From positions 41,009,571 through 41,073,570 of the forward strand of contig OU862927.1 in assembly GCA_917880885.1 (NCBI GenBank): DNA of 64,000 bases, in the 5' to 3' direction. The number at the start of each line of letters is the position of its first letter. Within the stretch, counting starts at the first letter, position 1. The notes below the pieces were generated by a model. It saw only the letters and a list, made by a program, of their open reading frames with translations. It searched no databases and had not been told where the DNA came from. Positions 11,165 through 22,163 of the stretch are shown piece after piece. Source of the DNA: Limnephilus marmoratus (Eukaryota > Arthropoda > Insecta > Trichoptera > Limnephilidae). The position numbers were made by a program, and so were the translations under genes.

Positions 11165-11916
11165 TTAATTTCCTAAAGGGACAGTCGGCGAAACATCATG
11201 TGTTGTTTTTAATTTTGATAGTCTATCGACGTCATCTTGATCAGCGATTAGTATCATTGGGGTGGTGTCACTTACACGAATGAATATTTTTCCGTTTCGT
11301 ACCCAGCAGTAGAGTATTTTTTTTCCATTTTTATCTCTCGGCATTGTTTCAAAAGATATTGATTTTTAGGGGTTAAATGGTCATTAATGTAGATTCTAGT
11401 GGATCCTGGAAGCTGTAATTCTGAGACGAACATACCCTTTCTCTTTCTTATTGCTGCTAACAAATCGTCTTTAATGTACCTGCGGGTGAATTTGACCACA
11501 ATGTTCCTCGTTTTTTCCTTTATTACATTGCGATTTATTCTTGGGGAGATTCTGCTGGCGAAATCCACATCTTCACGGGTGATTTTGCATCCAGCCACAG
11601 TACCGATTTTGGATAGTATGTCATATACATTTTCGTTTTTATTTTCAGGAATTCCGCTTATAATAACATTATTGCAGCGGTTGTATTGATCGTTGTTATC
11701 AATTTGCCTCTCCAAAAGCATTACCTTGTTCTTGAGCTGTTCTATTTCGTCTTTAAACTCCTTTTTTATAACTTCAACAATTGTTTTTTTGAACTCCGCA
11801 AATGGTTTTTCAAGGAATTGAGTTTTGAAGTCATCGAACTTATTATCGAGAATTTGCATCAAATCCGGATTAAGCACACAGTTACTGGCAGACTTCGCGT
11901 TTGACCGTGTAGTCAT
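11165..11916 (-). pseudogene. LINE ORF1 protein, one frameshift
   Basis: The product starts MTTRSNAKSASN. It has a Glu/Lys-rich coiled-coil segment at residues about 35-75, then a nucleic-acid-binding domain with NNVIISGIPE, FTRRYIKDDLL and IYINDHLTPKNQYLL. This order is typical of ORF1 in insect LINEs, where ORF1p coats the RNA as an oligomer. The direct frame stops at 11272. In the next frame the expected ending continues (CWVRNGKIFIRVSD) to a TAA at 11165-11167. The switch falls at the T8 run at 11317-11324 on the plus strand, a likely one-base slip. A sequencing or assembly homopolymer error is an alternative. Confidence 0.82.
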
Positions 11917-11989
11917 TTTAATGTAATAAATATTGTATTTTTATTATTAATTTATAAAACAGAGGAAGAGCAAAATTTGACAGTATTTA

Positions 11990-12428
11990 CGAACAGTGTT
12001 ATTGTTGTATTATTGTTTGTTTGTCCCTTATGCGTTCCTAAACCATTCATCTGATTGCGATAAAACTTGGGTATTTGATGTGCGCATGCCCTGGATGGTT
12101 TCTGTATATAATGGTGAGCTCTGGCGTTATTACATGATTTCCCAAACTATTCATTCTATTGCGATGAAACTTTGGTGACTTGTTGCGAAATTTTCTGTAT
12201 ATACTGGTGAGATCTGGCGTTATGAAATTTCTATCAAAAATTTACAAAAGGTTACGAGCGAACGGTTACGGTTATTATAAAATGATGTGTATTTCATATA
12301 GTTTTGCAGCAGCGTGGGAAGGGGGAGGGGAAGGGGAGGCGGAATGGGAACGGGGATGAATAGGAAAGGCCACGTAGGGAGAAACCATTTTTTATTTATT
12401 TAAGTGGCATTGCAATGCATGCCGCTAG
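11990..12428 (+). mobile_element. Non-autonomous Helitron
   Basis: The 3' end has all the Helitron marks: a hairpin GGCAT...ATGCC (12406-12423), then CTAG at 12425-12428 followed by T. Purine-rich sequence (GGGAAGGGGGAGGGG) precedes it, as in the copy at 36.6-37.1 kb. The 5' half contains two diverged copies (about 100 bases each) of a segment ending GTGAGCTCTGGCGTTAT. There is no terminal inverted repeat and no target duplication, as expected. The 5' boundary is uncertain. Confidence 0.75.
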
Positions 12429-13442
12429 TATTGCATAAATACGATAGAAAGTACCAAAGTACGAAAATTACGGTATTTTGGGTAGAGTCCATTTCCTGAA
12501 GTTTTTTAATATGAATACCCGACCTTTAACCCCCCCGGAATACCAGTAGGACTATGGCATCTAGAAATCTGGTGTCTTATCAATCTGATGGGAGTGGGAA
12601 GGAATGAGATGGGAAGAGGAAGGTTGGAAAGCGCCTGGGTTGTTCTTCTTATTCCTACAAAACTTTTACCACTCTGTCACATTTCCACCCCTCCGACACA
12701 TTTGTCTTTACTATAAATGAATTCTCTCTGGATCTCAGAGAGAAATTGTCGCAAGGGGGGAAGGAGTCCTAAAATGCCTATCGGGGGTGACAAACACGAG
12801 CTGCGCGTATACCTATTTCGAACGACAACCCACGTGACAGAGTTGGCGTACGACGTAAAAGTTGTAGGAGACAAGTTTTTGAGAATTTTAAAAATATTTG
12901 ATTAAATATCATATAAAATAATAATCGCTGTTACTTGATAATTTACTTTTTGGAATTTAAAAATAGTTTTATATTTTTAGTCGTCATATGATTTTTTGTA
13001 ACATTATAGAATATACGCAAGGCGAGGTGGCAGGAGACAACTGTGATTCAACTGAGAGTTACAACTCTGTCACGTAATTTTTACTACAAAAATATAAACA
13101 CATATTTTTTTTAAAACGCACACAGTCGTTACGTCTTTAGTACAGCAGATTTTAAAGTAATTATAAAATAATACTATTGGTTATTCTGTTGAATTTTTCT
13201 TCAATCTCTGGTGGAGACAACTTTATGTAGGTTAAAAAGAAGAACAACCCGCCTACCTAGCTATTTTGTCTGTTTAGTAGTTGAATGGACGAATGCGACC
13301 GGTTTCCATCCAGGAATCGCGGGTATTTATTGTATAGTAATATTTTGTTTATTTATAATATACGCCCAATTGGTTTTTACGTATTTGCGATGGCACATGG
13401 AAAATTAAATGTCGGTGCCTAAATAAAGTAAGGAAGCACAGC
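12429..13442. other. No gene recognised
   Basis: At about 12560-12640 the wording ACTATGGCATC ... GGGAAGAGGAAGGTTGG resembles the body of the tRNA-SINE seen at 31.3 kb (minus orientation), so a decayed SINE is likely there. The rest is AT-rich with short unsupported frames. Confidence 0.4.
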
Positions 13443-13761
13443 ACAAAGAGGAGACCGATTATTGCATCTTATTCTCTCGCAGGGTGACGGATGCGTGTAC
13501 GTGTTTGTCATTCGTCTCGCTTTTTCGTTTCATCGAGTTTCAAATCACAACACGTTTCCTCGAGTTTCACTTTAAAAAATATTGACACTCTATCTGACTT
13601 CATATCATAGACATGTAAAAAGTGCATGAAAAAAATACAAGCTAGCAAATTCACACGTGGTAGTGGTGAAACTTCCAGATAACTAAAATACAAAATAATA
13701 AGGAGGCTAGGTGGTACCGTACAAAGAGGAGACCGGTTATTACATCTCATTCTCTCACAGG
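13443..13761. repeat. Direct repeat of about 42 bases, 276 bases apart
   Basis: ACAAAGAGGAGACCG followed by TTATT(G/A)CATCT(T/C)ATTCTCTC occurs at 13443-13484 and 13719-13761. The intervening sequence has no clear ORF. It could be the ends of a small element or a local duplication. Confidence 0.65.
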
Positions 13762-13819
13762 CTAAATCCTATAGAAATATGAAAACAACCTAAAATTTGC
13801 ATGGTCTCATTGTAAATTC

Positions 13820-13866
13820 TTTCACCAGGGCGATACTGAGAGTATCTAACACTCTGAAGTGGTATT
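13820..13866 (-). mobile_element. Fragment of the tRNA-derived SINE body
   Basis: CACCAGGGCGATACTGAGAG and ACTCTGAAGTGG match the segment at 31450 and 63185 in the larger SINE copies. Only about 45 bases remain. Confidence 0.5.
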
Positions 13867-14344
13867 AACAGTGACTAGATCTATGTAAGCTTATCTGTTT
13901 TTGCATCAATACTCCCTCATCCTTACGACATACGAAGTTTGGTTTTTTCATATGAAACTAACGGCTTCAGGTCCAAGCATTAGTTTATTTACCGATGTGA
14001 CCTCTCGTGACCTCCGATACCCTTCCCATGACATATTTCAGGGACATAACGCACGCGAGGTCAAATCCTTCAGGTCGGGACCTGCCGTTCATTCTCTGCA
14101 AAGAAAGCACTTCAATTTAAGGTTCTACTAGAATACCCACCTTAAGGAGATAACTTCAAAAGATATCCAAGTATTTAACTCTGTATAAAGATTATAACGA
14201 TGTGAAAGGCTTCGATTTTCAGTTGATACAGCGTAAAATATGTTTTAGTTCTTTTTTAGGATTTTTGTTTTACATTTGATGCAATCTGTTAGTTAAAAAT
14301 TATTTTATTTTTTTGTTTATCTTAATGAGTAAAAACCTGAAATG

Positions 14345-14465
14345 CTCCGCCCCGGGAAGGCAAAGGTCCCGGGTTCATTTCCTAGATGTAACTTTATCTT
14401 TTTCTGATTTTTCTGTTTCAGATTTTCGATTGAGTGTCGCTAATATTGTCTTCATTAATTAAATA
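14345..14465 (+). mobile_element. Degraded SINE of the second tRNA-like family
   Basis: A partial tRNA-like head (AGGTCCCGGGTTCATTTCC) is followed by CTTTTTCTGATTTTT and CAGATTTTCGATTGAGT. The same tail follows the better-preserved tRNA-like head at 27.65 kb, so the two are one family. Confidence 0.65.
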
Positions 14466-15090
14466 ATATAAATTATTGTTACAATAGTTTGTCTAGTCCA
14501 TACTTAATAGTACGACAGAGCAAAGAAATCTATATATTTGTACTGCAACTTCGAGGTGATTTTTCACAAAAACCGCGCTGTATAAACATCCAAGTACAAA
14601 CATGCGTGCAGAACCCATCTTCGGGTGTATGTCTAACGCCACGCCATATGTGCCGCGCCACAAATAACATCTGTGTACGTGGAATTTCACACAAAGCTAC
14701 TGTTATAATTCGGTTTCGAATTCAAGAATTCGTCACAAAATGTCTCTGCTTCCGTCAGCAGGTCGGATGGGGACGTCTCCCCCTAGGAAAAACTGCCACG
14801 AATTTGTGAATACGTAGCATCTCTCCGAATATGGAAAGATTGACGGTAATACGTGTTGTATCAAGCGGCTATATATTACATATGACGTCATTGCTCTGTC
14901 ACGGTTACTTTCACTAGCTTCACTGGATGACAGTGGATCCGAGGAACGGGCTATTTTTGGAACCAGTTCCTATTGGATTTATGAAATGGTCACCAAGGCT
15001 AACTGGGCGGTGTACAACCAAAAGCCGCCCCCAGGGCCTAGCAGTAAAAACCTGCGGAGCAGATTTTTAACAGCTAGTTATTATAAATTA
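14466..15090. other. No gene recognised
   Basis: A 106-codon frame at 14489-14809 has no recognisable domain, and its minus-strand overlap is equally unsupported. The phrase GGTCACCAAGGCTAACTGGG at about 14987 faintly resembles the hp or SINE repeats. Confidence 0.35.
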
Positions 15091-15099
15091 GTACATAGA

Positions 15100-15185
15100 T
15101 ATTCACATCTGGTCACCAAGAACGGCTAAAGCCATTTCAAGTAACGTTTTGATTCTGAATGGTGGGCCTTCACCGGGGCGAAATG
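15100..15185 (-). mobile_element. Fragment of the tRNA-derived SINE body
   Basis: TCTGGTCACCAAGAACGGCT, AAGCCATTTCAAG and TTCTGAATGGTGG match the SINE copies at 22.3 kb (opposite strand), 31.4 kb and 63.1 kb. The tRNA-like head is not present. Confidence 0.7.
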
Positions 15186-15422
15186 CTTTTACCTGTATTT
15201 CGTCATTTATCTTGAAAAAAAGAAATGTTCTGAACGGTTAAAACTAATCTTTCCCCACCTTATTTTTTATTCCTTGGACTTTGAAAATGAGCAGAGAATT
15301 CAATAACGAACGAATATATAAAACGTAACAGAATTTGCCTAAAATAAATATGTGCGGAATTTTCGAACGCGGTGTCACGATCGCTTTGAAAAAAATATTC
15401 TTGGTGCGTTAAATATAACATA

Positions 15423-17189
15423 TCTTAGGGCGGCTTGCACCAACTATCGCTAATTTTATCTTAAATTGTATTTAACTAAACGCATTTAAGTCACTAAATA
15501 CATTTAACTTAAATGTGTTTAGTTTCGTCCTGCACCAAGCAGTTGGAGCAGTTATTTTGTTAAATGTCATTTAGCATCGGTAAAACAGTTACCGCCGTTA
15601 ACGAGTCGGTAAAACGGTGGCATCGTTCCTTAGCACCACCCATACGCACACTTTCTGCACAGCGACTTGAAGTGCGAGGGGCACGATCGATCCAAATTGC
15701 CCGTGTGGGGATGCTTAAATTTGCGAGTGTCAAAATATTTTGAGGTTATGTTATGGTTGCGTATAGAAATTAAGCACAAGAAACAAAAACGAATCATCTA
15801 GATTGGAAGAAAAAATAAAACAAACATAATTACGAAATGGGGCAAAAAGAGGTTTTGTTGTTAGGTACTTAGATTTAAAAATAAAACAAATATCTGAGTA
15901 CCTAGTAATTTTGTTTTTTATTTCTTTTATGTAGATTGTTAACTATTATAAGAATGCTGAAGGTAGATATAATTTAAGTTTACAACCTTCCAAAGTATTC
16001 CTCCATAAATAAATCAATACCTATTCCTCAATAATGAGTATTGCGAGCACCTCGCTGTTGTACCGATGTTAATATTAAGAAATCTTTGAAACTTTCTGGC
16101 ACAGAGTATCAAATAAATTTGTTCTTGTGTTTACTCATAAATATACAAACCACCCACTGTTTACTTCTCTCACTACAAACGGTCTACTTATAAAATCTAT
16201 AATTTCTTCGTCAACTTCAGAATAAAAAACCCAAATGTCCATCGTGAATACAAATTAAGAAATGAGACAGATTTCAGAAATATTAGACAATCGGTAATCG
16301 AAGGAATAACCTAAATTTTTTTGACAGAACTTGCTCGCTAAACATGTTTAACTCAGTTAAACAGCCCTTTTTGGGCATTTAACTTTGACAGTTCTTTAAA
16401 TGCGTTTAACGACTTAAATTTTGTGGTGCAAGATGCCAAGTCGACTTAAATCAAATAATGTGTTTAACTTGACATTTAAATCAAATTTAACTTTTGGTGC
16501 AAGCCGCCCTTAATATATAAAACAAAGTCGGGTTAGTTACACCATTTATAACTAAAAAACGGCTGGTCCGATTTTTATGATCTTTGATTTGTTGGATTTT
16601 TCTCTCTATTAAAACATCGGCAAAAATCACGAAAATAAAAATTATGAAGAAAATTTCTTTTCCTCATACATTTTGTACCGAACGAATTCTCATCTATTGA
16701 AAGAGCTGCATCAATATTGTGATATGTGATAAGTATAATATTGAATAGTGAGTTAATTCCAAAAATTCAAAAACGTCAAATGTCAACGCGCTGATTATTT
16801 TTCTTTGGTTCTTAAAAATATTATAATGCTACCTCTCTTTCTTACACACTAAATGTCAACAGTCGAAAATGAGACAAACGGTGAACGTATGTCTGCACCC
16901 CTCCAAAGGAAAAATACATTAATTATTATAAATCTCCCTCACATGTATAAAGAAAATGAAACATAATTCCTTTAAGTAAGTGGAAAAGTCAGAAAATCAC
17001 AAACAATATAAATCCGTACATAAGCCATCTCTGATACTGACAAAAACAAAACACGGACAGTTGCGCATCGATAATTGCTTCATTGTATAATTTTTAATTT
17101 AATAAAAAAAAACTGAATTTAATTCAGCTAATAAGTTAACACAGCAGTTATTGATTCTGAGGCGGTATGAAGTTCGCCGGGTCAGCTAG
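15423..17189 (+). mobile_element. Non-autonomous Helitron, interrupted near its 5' end
   Basis: The 5' end is TCTTA at 15423, and the remainder resumes after the inserted PIF/Harbinger element as ATATATAAAACAAAGTC. The 3' end has a hairpin GGCG...CGCC (17161-17178), then GGGTCAG and CTAG at 17186-17189 followed by T. This gives the TC...CTAG pattern inserted between A and T. A truncated inverted copy lies at 17.72-18.34 kb, and a 3' end-only copy at 58.72-58.78 kb. There is no Rep/helicase coding. Net length without the nested insertion is about 680 bases. Confidence 0.8.
15428..16509. mobile_element. Non-autonomous PIF/Harbinger-like DNA transposon
   Basis: The terminal inverted repeat GGGCGGCTTGCACCAA begins at 15428 and its complement ends at 16509. 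A 3-bp TTA target duplication flanks it (15425-15427 and 16510-16512). TTA duplications with G-rich ends are diagnostic of PIF/Harbinger. Subterminal segments with GTTTAA and ATTTAA motifs and GCACCAA are repeated in inverted orientation further in. No transposase ORF is present, so mobility would need an autonomous relative. Confidence 0.87.
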
Positions 17190-17719
17190 TAATAAAATAA
17201 AAATTTACCCAAAAATGCTTCGCTGCAGTCGTGGGAGAGATTGAATAAATAAGTAGTGGGTGTGTGAACGCGCCGTCGATAAGGGCTGTAAAGTAAAAAG
17301 CTCAAGGTTTGGTAAGACACTTTATTAGATTAATGAATTTCCCGACCAGACAAATTGAAGACCTAAAAAAAGCTTTTAGTCGTCGTCCAAGATAAATTAA
17401 TCCCCGTGTAGAGCTTAAATACATCCTGTCCCTACCAACAGGCCTCGCAGTTCACAGCCCGTAGAACCTAATGCCTCCACAGGCCGCGGCAAAGGTGGAA
17501 ATCGAAAATAAATGCAATTTTAAATATCGAATCTAATTTTGATTTTTGAGACCTAAATAACAGGGCTGCATTATGAATATTTAATTAAAAAAAATTAAAG
17601 TTGGTAATTCAAATGTAATCATCAAATGTAATCTTGTAATCATTATAACAAAAGATGTATCGATGCTGATATCTTGCCATGTACTTTAAGCTCTTTCAAA
17701 CATATAGTTAATGGAGCCA
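17190..17719. other. No gene recognised
   Basis: The stretch between the two Helitron copies is of mixed composition, with a GC-balanced patch at 17400-17510. It has no ORF above 60 codons and no repeat structure recognised. Confidence 0.4.
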
Positions 17720-18344
17720 ATGTTTTCAATTCAGTTTTTTTATTAAGTTAAAAATTACACAATGAAGCAATCATCGATGCGCAACTGTCCGTGTTTTGTT
17801 TTTGTCAGTATCAGAGATGCGTTGTGTACGGGTTTATAATTTGTGTGTACGGATTTATAACTTTTCCACTCACTCACGGGAATTGCGTTTCCTTTACTTT
17901 ATACGTGTGAGGGAGATTTTAATTAAAATTATTGTATTTTTCCTGTGGAGGGGTGCAGCCATACGTTCACCGTTTGTCTCATTTTCGACTGTTGGCATTT
18001 AGTATGCAAGAAAGAGGGCAGCATTATTTGTTTAAGAACAAAAGCAAAACAATCGGCGCATTGACATTTGACGTTTTGAATTTTTGGAATTCACTCACCA
18101 CTCAATATTATACTTACCACAATATTCCTGCAGCTCTTTCTTTCGTTCCATACAAAATGTATGAGGAAAATAATTTTGTTTTTAATTTGAAAAGTTTTTT
18201 TTTTGAATTTTTCTGATATTTTAATAGCTATTCTGCTATTGGGGGCAAAGACAAATCCAAAAAATCAAAGATCATAACAATCGGTTCAGCCGTTCGTGAG
18301 TTATAAATGGTGTAATTAATCTGACTTCGTTTAATATATTAAGA
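17720..18344 (-). mobile_element. Helitron copy, 3'-truncated, inverted relative to the 15.4 kb copy
   Basis: Reading the minus strand from 18344, the sequence begins TCTTAATATATTAAACGAAG and runs parallel to the 16.5-17.12 kb copy, including the GTCTCATTTTCGACTGTTG and GTCAGTATCAGAGATGC phrases (plus strand). It stops matching near 17725, before the CTAG hairpin end. The two short frames at 17.8-18.2 kb lie entirely inside it and are not supported as genes. Confidence 0.75.
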
Positions 18345-18625
18345 TATATATGTGAACATTATGTCTCAATTTAATTCAAACATTCTAAATATGAAACAAT
18401 TGAAGTATAAAAACTTCATGAGCTATTTATTGATCACCAAATATTTTCTTGTACAGTACGCCCCTGGTGGGTTCAAATTATTACTCGAAAAGAAGTGACA
18501 TCGGAAAATTTAAATAAGGGTAGGTAAATAGGTATTATATGTGCATAATAAAACAGCATGATTATATTATGAAGTGCATTAAATATCTTCGACATCTTAT
18601 TGTATAAAAAAAATTTAAACCTAAA

Positions 18626-19546
18626 TATAGTCTGTCAAATAAGAGTAGAAAATATAAAAAATTGAACTACAAAATTTGTAGGCTGGCAACACCAATTTAA
18701 CTGTCAAATATTCTTTTAAAGTGCAATGTCACTGAATGTATAGAACACTGTAAACCACATTTTAAAAAACATTTTTTGTTCATGACATAAATTTGGTTAA
18801 AAGGTAGTATTATAAAGCCAATTGCTTTCATTTAATTTATCATAAATTTGAATTTAACAGTAGATAGAAATGAAGAATCACTAATGGTGAGTTTAGTTAC
18901 ACTACTTTTAGATCTGAATGAGTTAAATATATTCAGATCTAAAATTAGAGACACGATCTAAAACCCGGGCTACGCTAGGTACTTAAGCTAGTATTAAATA
19001 AATGTGAACAATTTCTAGAGTGTGCTTTATACTTTATTACATTATCGTTTTTCTTCATTATGTTAACACAAAATTGCGAAGGTATAATAATAATATACCT
19101 ATACGAAATTCTAATTTTGAGATCAGTGGGTAGCTATTTTATTTTATTTTATTTTATTAGGAAAACCAACAGTTTCAATTATTAATAATGTTTGATGAAA
19201 TATGTACAGAATTTTAACCAATAATAGGTTTTCGCTGAAGTATCTTAATTATTTAGTGAGTAGGTATAAAAAGAAATCGAGAAAATATAGTTACATTATG
19301 TTATGTGGATGGGATGGTGGAAGGGAGTGGAAAGGGATGGATCTTTTCTGTGTAAATAATGGTTTGTATGGGTAAATGTTATTTATTCATTGTATTGTAA
19401 TGAAAAAATATTTTTTTCACTTTTATGCCCTTTTATTTTTTTATAAAAATGTAGGTTACACAGCTTTACATCAACACCATTTAGTATTGCCATTTGAACT
19501 ACAGTGGCGCCCTCCTATGTTTTCTACTCTTATTTGACAAACTGTA
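18626..19546 (+). mobile_element. TIR element D (Tc1/mariner-like ends), with a nested LINE tail
   Basis: The left end TATAGTCTGTCAAATAAG and the right end, the complement of TACAGTTTGTCAAATAAG, form inverted repeats of about 26 bases, and TA sits at both termini. A second copy lies at 23.91-24.58 kb in opposite orientation. Comparison shows that this copy carries about 250 extra bases (about 19132-19395) starting with a TTTTA-repeat run. It also has an internal hairpin around TTTAGATCTGAATGAG. No transposase is present. TA duplication and superfamily are inferred. Confidence 0.72.
19132..19395 (-). mobile_element. LINE 3' tail nested in element D
   Basis: On the minus strand this insert ends in TAAAA repeats preceded by CTGTTGGTTTTCC, closely like the 3' end of the LINE at 7.6 kb (CTGTTTGTTTCCC). 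It is absent from the sister copy of element D at 23.9 kb, which defines it as an insertion. Only about 260 bases of 3' UTR were copied. Confidence 0.65.
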
Positions 19547-19684
19547 AAAATTTTGGGAACGAAACCAAAACTTAAGTCCTATATAAATGGGTTTGACTTG
19601 TAGGTTGCCTATTTCTTACAACTAACGTAGAAAATTAAATGAAATTAGTTAAATAATGCAAACAATATATTTTTCTTAAATTTG

Positions 19685-20046
19685 CTCTACACAGGTGGCT
19701 CCAGGGAAAATATCCCTCAGGGCCTATGGGGATGTTGTCTATATGTTATCCAAATGTCATCTTTGGGGATGCTGTGTGGATGGTCTTTTTATGGAAAAGA
19801 AGGGGAAGAAGTTCAAGAAAGAAAACGTATGAGAGGTGGATAGGAATCTGGGGGTCAATGTGTCCAGGAGTAACGGACTTATAAATCCCCTCCCAGTAAG
19901 TGCCTAGACAACCTAGTTCATCCCATGAAACCGGGCACTCCTGCTAAGTCACTGAACGTAGCGAACCGGGGTGACCGATGGCAGAGTGTTGGTTATTCAG
20001 TAAGTGGTTGCCGGGGTGGCGGTACTCATAGTCGCCTCCCAAATTG
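19685..20046 (-). mobile_element. hp repeat, nearly full length
   Basis: Reading on the minus strand, the 5' head (GGAGGCGAC ... ACCGCCACCCCGGCAACC) is followed by the GTTCGCTACGTTCAGTGAC block, the body, and the 3' hairpin region, which is partly decayed (CCATCCACACAGCATC ... GGCCCTGAGGGATA). It has an extra 40-base segment in the hairpin (TATGGGGATGTTGTC...). Confidence 0.8.
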
Positions 20047-20075
20047 AAAATAAAAGAATTTATTTTTATTTTTTA

Positions 20076-20402
20076 CTAGCTTTTTCCCGCGGCTTCGCTC
20101 GCATGGTGTAAGGGGGGTTCCCACTCCGCCTCCTCCACCTCTCTCCCCCTCCCCCCTCCCTCCCCCCTCACCCATCTCTCACACCCTCTCGCTTTCCATT
20201 CATTCAGTTTTCAAACCTCGCGTGCCACTAATAGCAATTTTTTTATACAAATTTCATAATGCCAAGCTCACCGGAAGTTATATAAAAACATTGTCCTGAC
20301 GAAAACGAACACACAAAAAAAGAATTATCCAATTTGGTGCAGTCATTCGAAAGTTATGCGCTTAGCAACACATTCAGCGATTCATTTTTATATATAAGAA
20401 GA
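20076..20402 (-). mobile_element. Non-autonomous Helitron, 327 bp
   Basis: On the minus strand it begins TCTTCTTATATATAAAAATG preceded by A and ends GCCGCGGGAAAAAGCTAG followed by T, an exact Helitron TC...CTAG layout in an A/T target. The GCGAGCGAAGCCGCGG stretch just before the end provides the usual GC-rich 3' fold. It shares with the 36.6 kb copy the phrases TGCACCAAATTGGATAATTC and CCGGTGAGCTTGGC (or close variants). It has no ORF. Confidence 0.85.
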
Positions 20403-20424
20403 TTATCTTTTGGTTTTGCTTATA

Positions 20425-20480
20425 TGAAAACTTCACAAGAGTCCCAATTGCTCCCAACCATCTGGAACCAGTGAGTCTAT
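20425..20480 (-). mobile_element. tRNA-SINE 3' end fragment
   Basis: TTCACAAGAGTCCCAATTGC and CATCTGGAACCAGTGAG match the distal end of the SINE copies at 31.26 and 62.98 kb. Confidence 0.65.
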
Positions 20481-20924
20481 GGGATTGATTGAGGTTGATT
20501 TTAGTGGAGAGGCAAGAATATGGAAAATGACGTATTTTGAGTAAAAACTCACTAAAGTTGATAGCATCGGTCGTATACTTAAATGCGATTTTTCGTTCAA
20601 TAAATTGTATAAATACAATGAATCGACACTACGATATGGTAATAATTATTTCAGAATTCAGTCTTTTCATAAAAAGCTTTGAAAGAAGAGAGAAGAGCTT
20701 ATTAGAACTTAAGACTTAAGAAGCGATTTAATTGATAATTAGTATCCGGTCTCATTTAGTTCCTTGGGGAATACTATTCCTGTACCAGATCGCGTGACCG
20801 GAATAAGGGCCGCAATAATCTGCTCCCTAGGGACATTTAGTAATAGACAATATCGGCTAAAATAATAAAATAAAGAATGGCGCTCGGGTTTTATCGTCAC
20901 AGTTGATGGAAAGCTTATTAAATT
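20481..20924. other. No gene recognised
   Basis: AT-rich. Two overlapping frames of about 60 codons (both strands) have no support. Confidence 0.35.
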
Positions 20925-21690
20925 TTATTTTTTTATTTTTTTTTTATTCAGTGCCGGCAACCCGGGCGTTTATTTATTATTAGTAATGTACAACATGATT
21001 TTTTTTCCTTACCCTCCTCACTAGACTAAAGTCTGTTCTGAGGCTGGTAACTAACAATTTCTAATTACATAAAAACAAGTAAGTGGTAAAAAAAAAAGAA
21101 AAAAAAGAAACATATATATTTTAGTAAAAATAATAATAATAAAATAAGAGGAAAATCAGAATTTAAAAACAGAGTAGAAAATAGAAAATATATAATATTA
21201 GATATTAAGAATATTACTAATCTCTCTTCTTTCCTTGACATTCAACCAGTTTAAAAATCTTTTGAAAACCCAGTTCAAATTATTAGATGCGACGTAGGTC
21301 TTTGTTTGGGCTACAAACTTATTGAATATATATATGGTGCCAAGTAAGATTCATGTTTTTTTGCAAAATTTGATTTGATATATGGTACTTGTAATTGATT
21401 GTGTGTGTTTGCTCTTGTGTATTGCGAGTGAGTTATGAAGTGTGGTGGTATTTTTATGCAGTTTTTGTAGATGATCTTCTTTATGAATAGTTTATTTATG
21501 TCTAATAGGTTATTGTTGATCATTATCTGTTCTGTCGGATGTTGATAAGGCTTTCTAAACATAATTCTGATTATTGTTTTATGATTAATTTTAAGTGATT
21601 TGAGGTGAGTCTCTGCTGCTGCTCCCCATACAGAAATACCATACATTAGAATACTTTGACAGAGTGCATAACATGAATTAATCATTTAAA
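20925..21690 (-). mobile_element. LINE fragment with RT C-terminus and 3' UTR
   Basis: The minus-strand frame 21685-21311 gives SCYALCQSILMYGISVWG, the thumb motif of LINE RTs, then YLAPYIY. One frameshift near 21325 moves it to KFVAQTKTYVAS and a final FKRFLNWLNVKERRD before a stop near 21222. The 3' UTR contains CAGAACAGACTTTAGTCTAG and ends AAATAAACGCCCGGGTTGCC followed by an A-rich tail. The same UTR flanks the hp repeat at 50.7-51.1 kb. Palm and endonuclease are missing. Confidence 0.78.
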
Positions 21691-21696
21691 TTTTTT

Positions 21697-21800
21697 TTAC
21701 CCCCATCCATCTACACAGGAGACCCTGGGGAGAACAATTTTCCGCAGGGCCTATGTTATTTTTTTGAAGATGATATGTGGAGAGACTTTTTGAGAGAGAA
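21697..21800 (-). mobile_element. hp repeat 3' end fragment
   Basis: The minus strand reads the hairpin 3' end: the CTCCACATATC remnant, GGCCCTGCGG, and CTCCTGTGTAGATGG. Stems are weakened by substitutions. It is arranged head to head with the plus-strand copy that follows. Confidence 0.7.
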
Positions 21801-21814
21801 AGGAGTTAACATGT

Positions 21815-22060
21815 TGAACTGATCTTATCGGCCGTATCGGGAGAGATTGGTTGAGGGAAAACTTGTAACTTTTCTTGCAGGACTCTCTCGGAACATCGCC
21901 TTGCACCGCACTGGGAAAGACAGAGTCCGTCACTCCTGGATACACTGACCTCCAGATTCCTCCCCACTTCTCATGCCATTTTTCTTCCCAGAATCTTCCG
22001 AATAATCCTATCCATTCAGCATTCCTAATGATAACACAGGCCTAGCGATTGATTTTCTTC
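21815..22060 (+). mobile_element. hp repeat, middle and 3' part
   Basis: The GTATCGGGAGAGATTGGTTG, GAACATCGCCTTGCA and GTCACTCCTGGATACACTGA blocks follow the long hp subfamily seen at 33.85 kb. The hairpin at the 3' end is badly decayed (ATTCAGCATTCCTAATGATA). Confidence 0.7.
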
Positions 22061-22163
22061 AGCAAAAAAATTCAAAAGCTTGGTGTCTTTATTTCCTCTT
22101 TTTAATGATATTATATATTATAGGTAGGTACCTACCAAGGTTTGTAGAAAATGCGTTTAACAA

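Larger units (their letters stand above)
7603..11985 (-). mobile_element. Near full-length LINE (CR1/Jockey-like)
   Basis: Read on the minus strand this is a two-ORF LINE: 5' UTR (about 11985-11917), ORF1, a spacer of about 380 bases, ORF2 (endonuclease and RT), and a 3' UTR ending in an AAATAAAGT then TAAAA-repeat tail at 7605-7650. The 3' UTR contains three tandem copies of a unit with AATCAGATGAAACCAACATA at about 7800-7884. Lesions are few: an ORF1 frameshift at an 8-T run, an ORF2 frameshift at a 9-T run, and one in-frame stop. The insertion is therefore young. Clade is judged only from motif style, and a search against Repbase could revise it. Confidence 0.88.
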
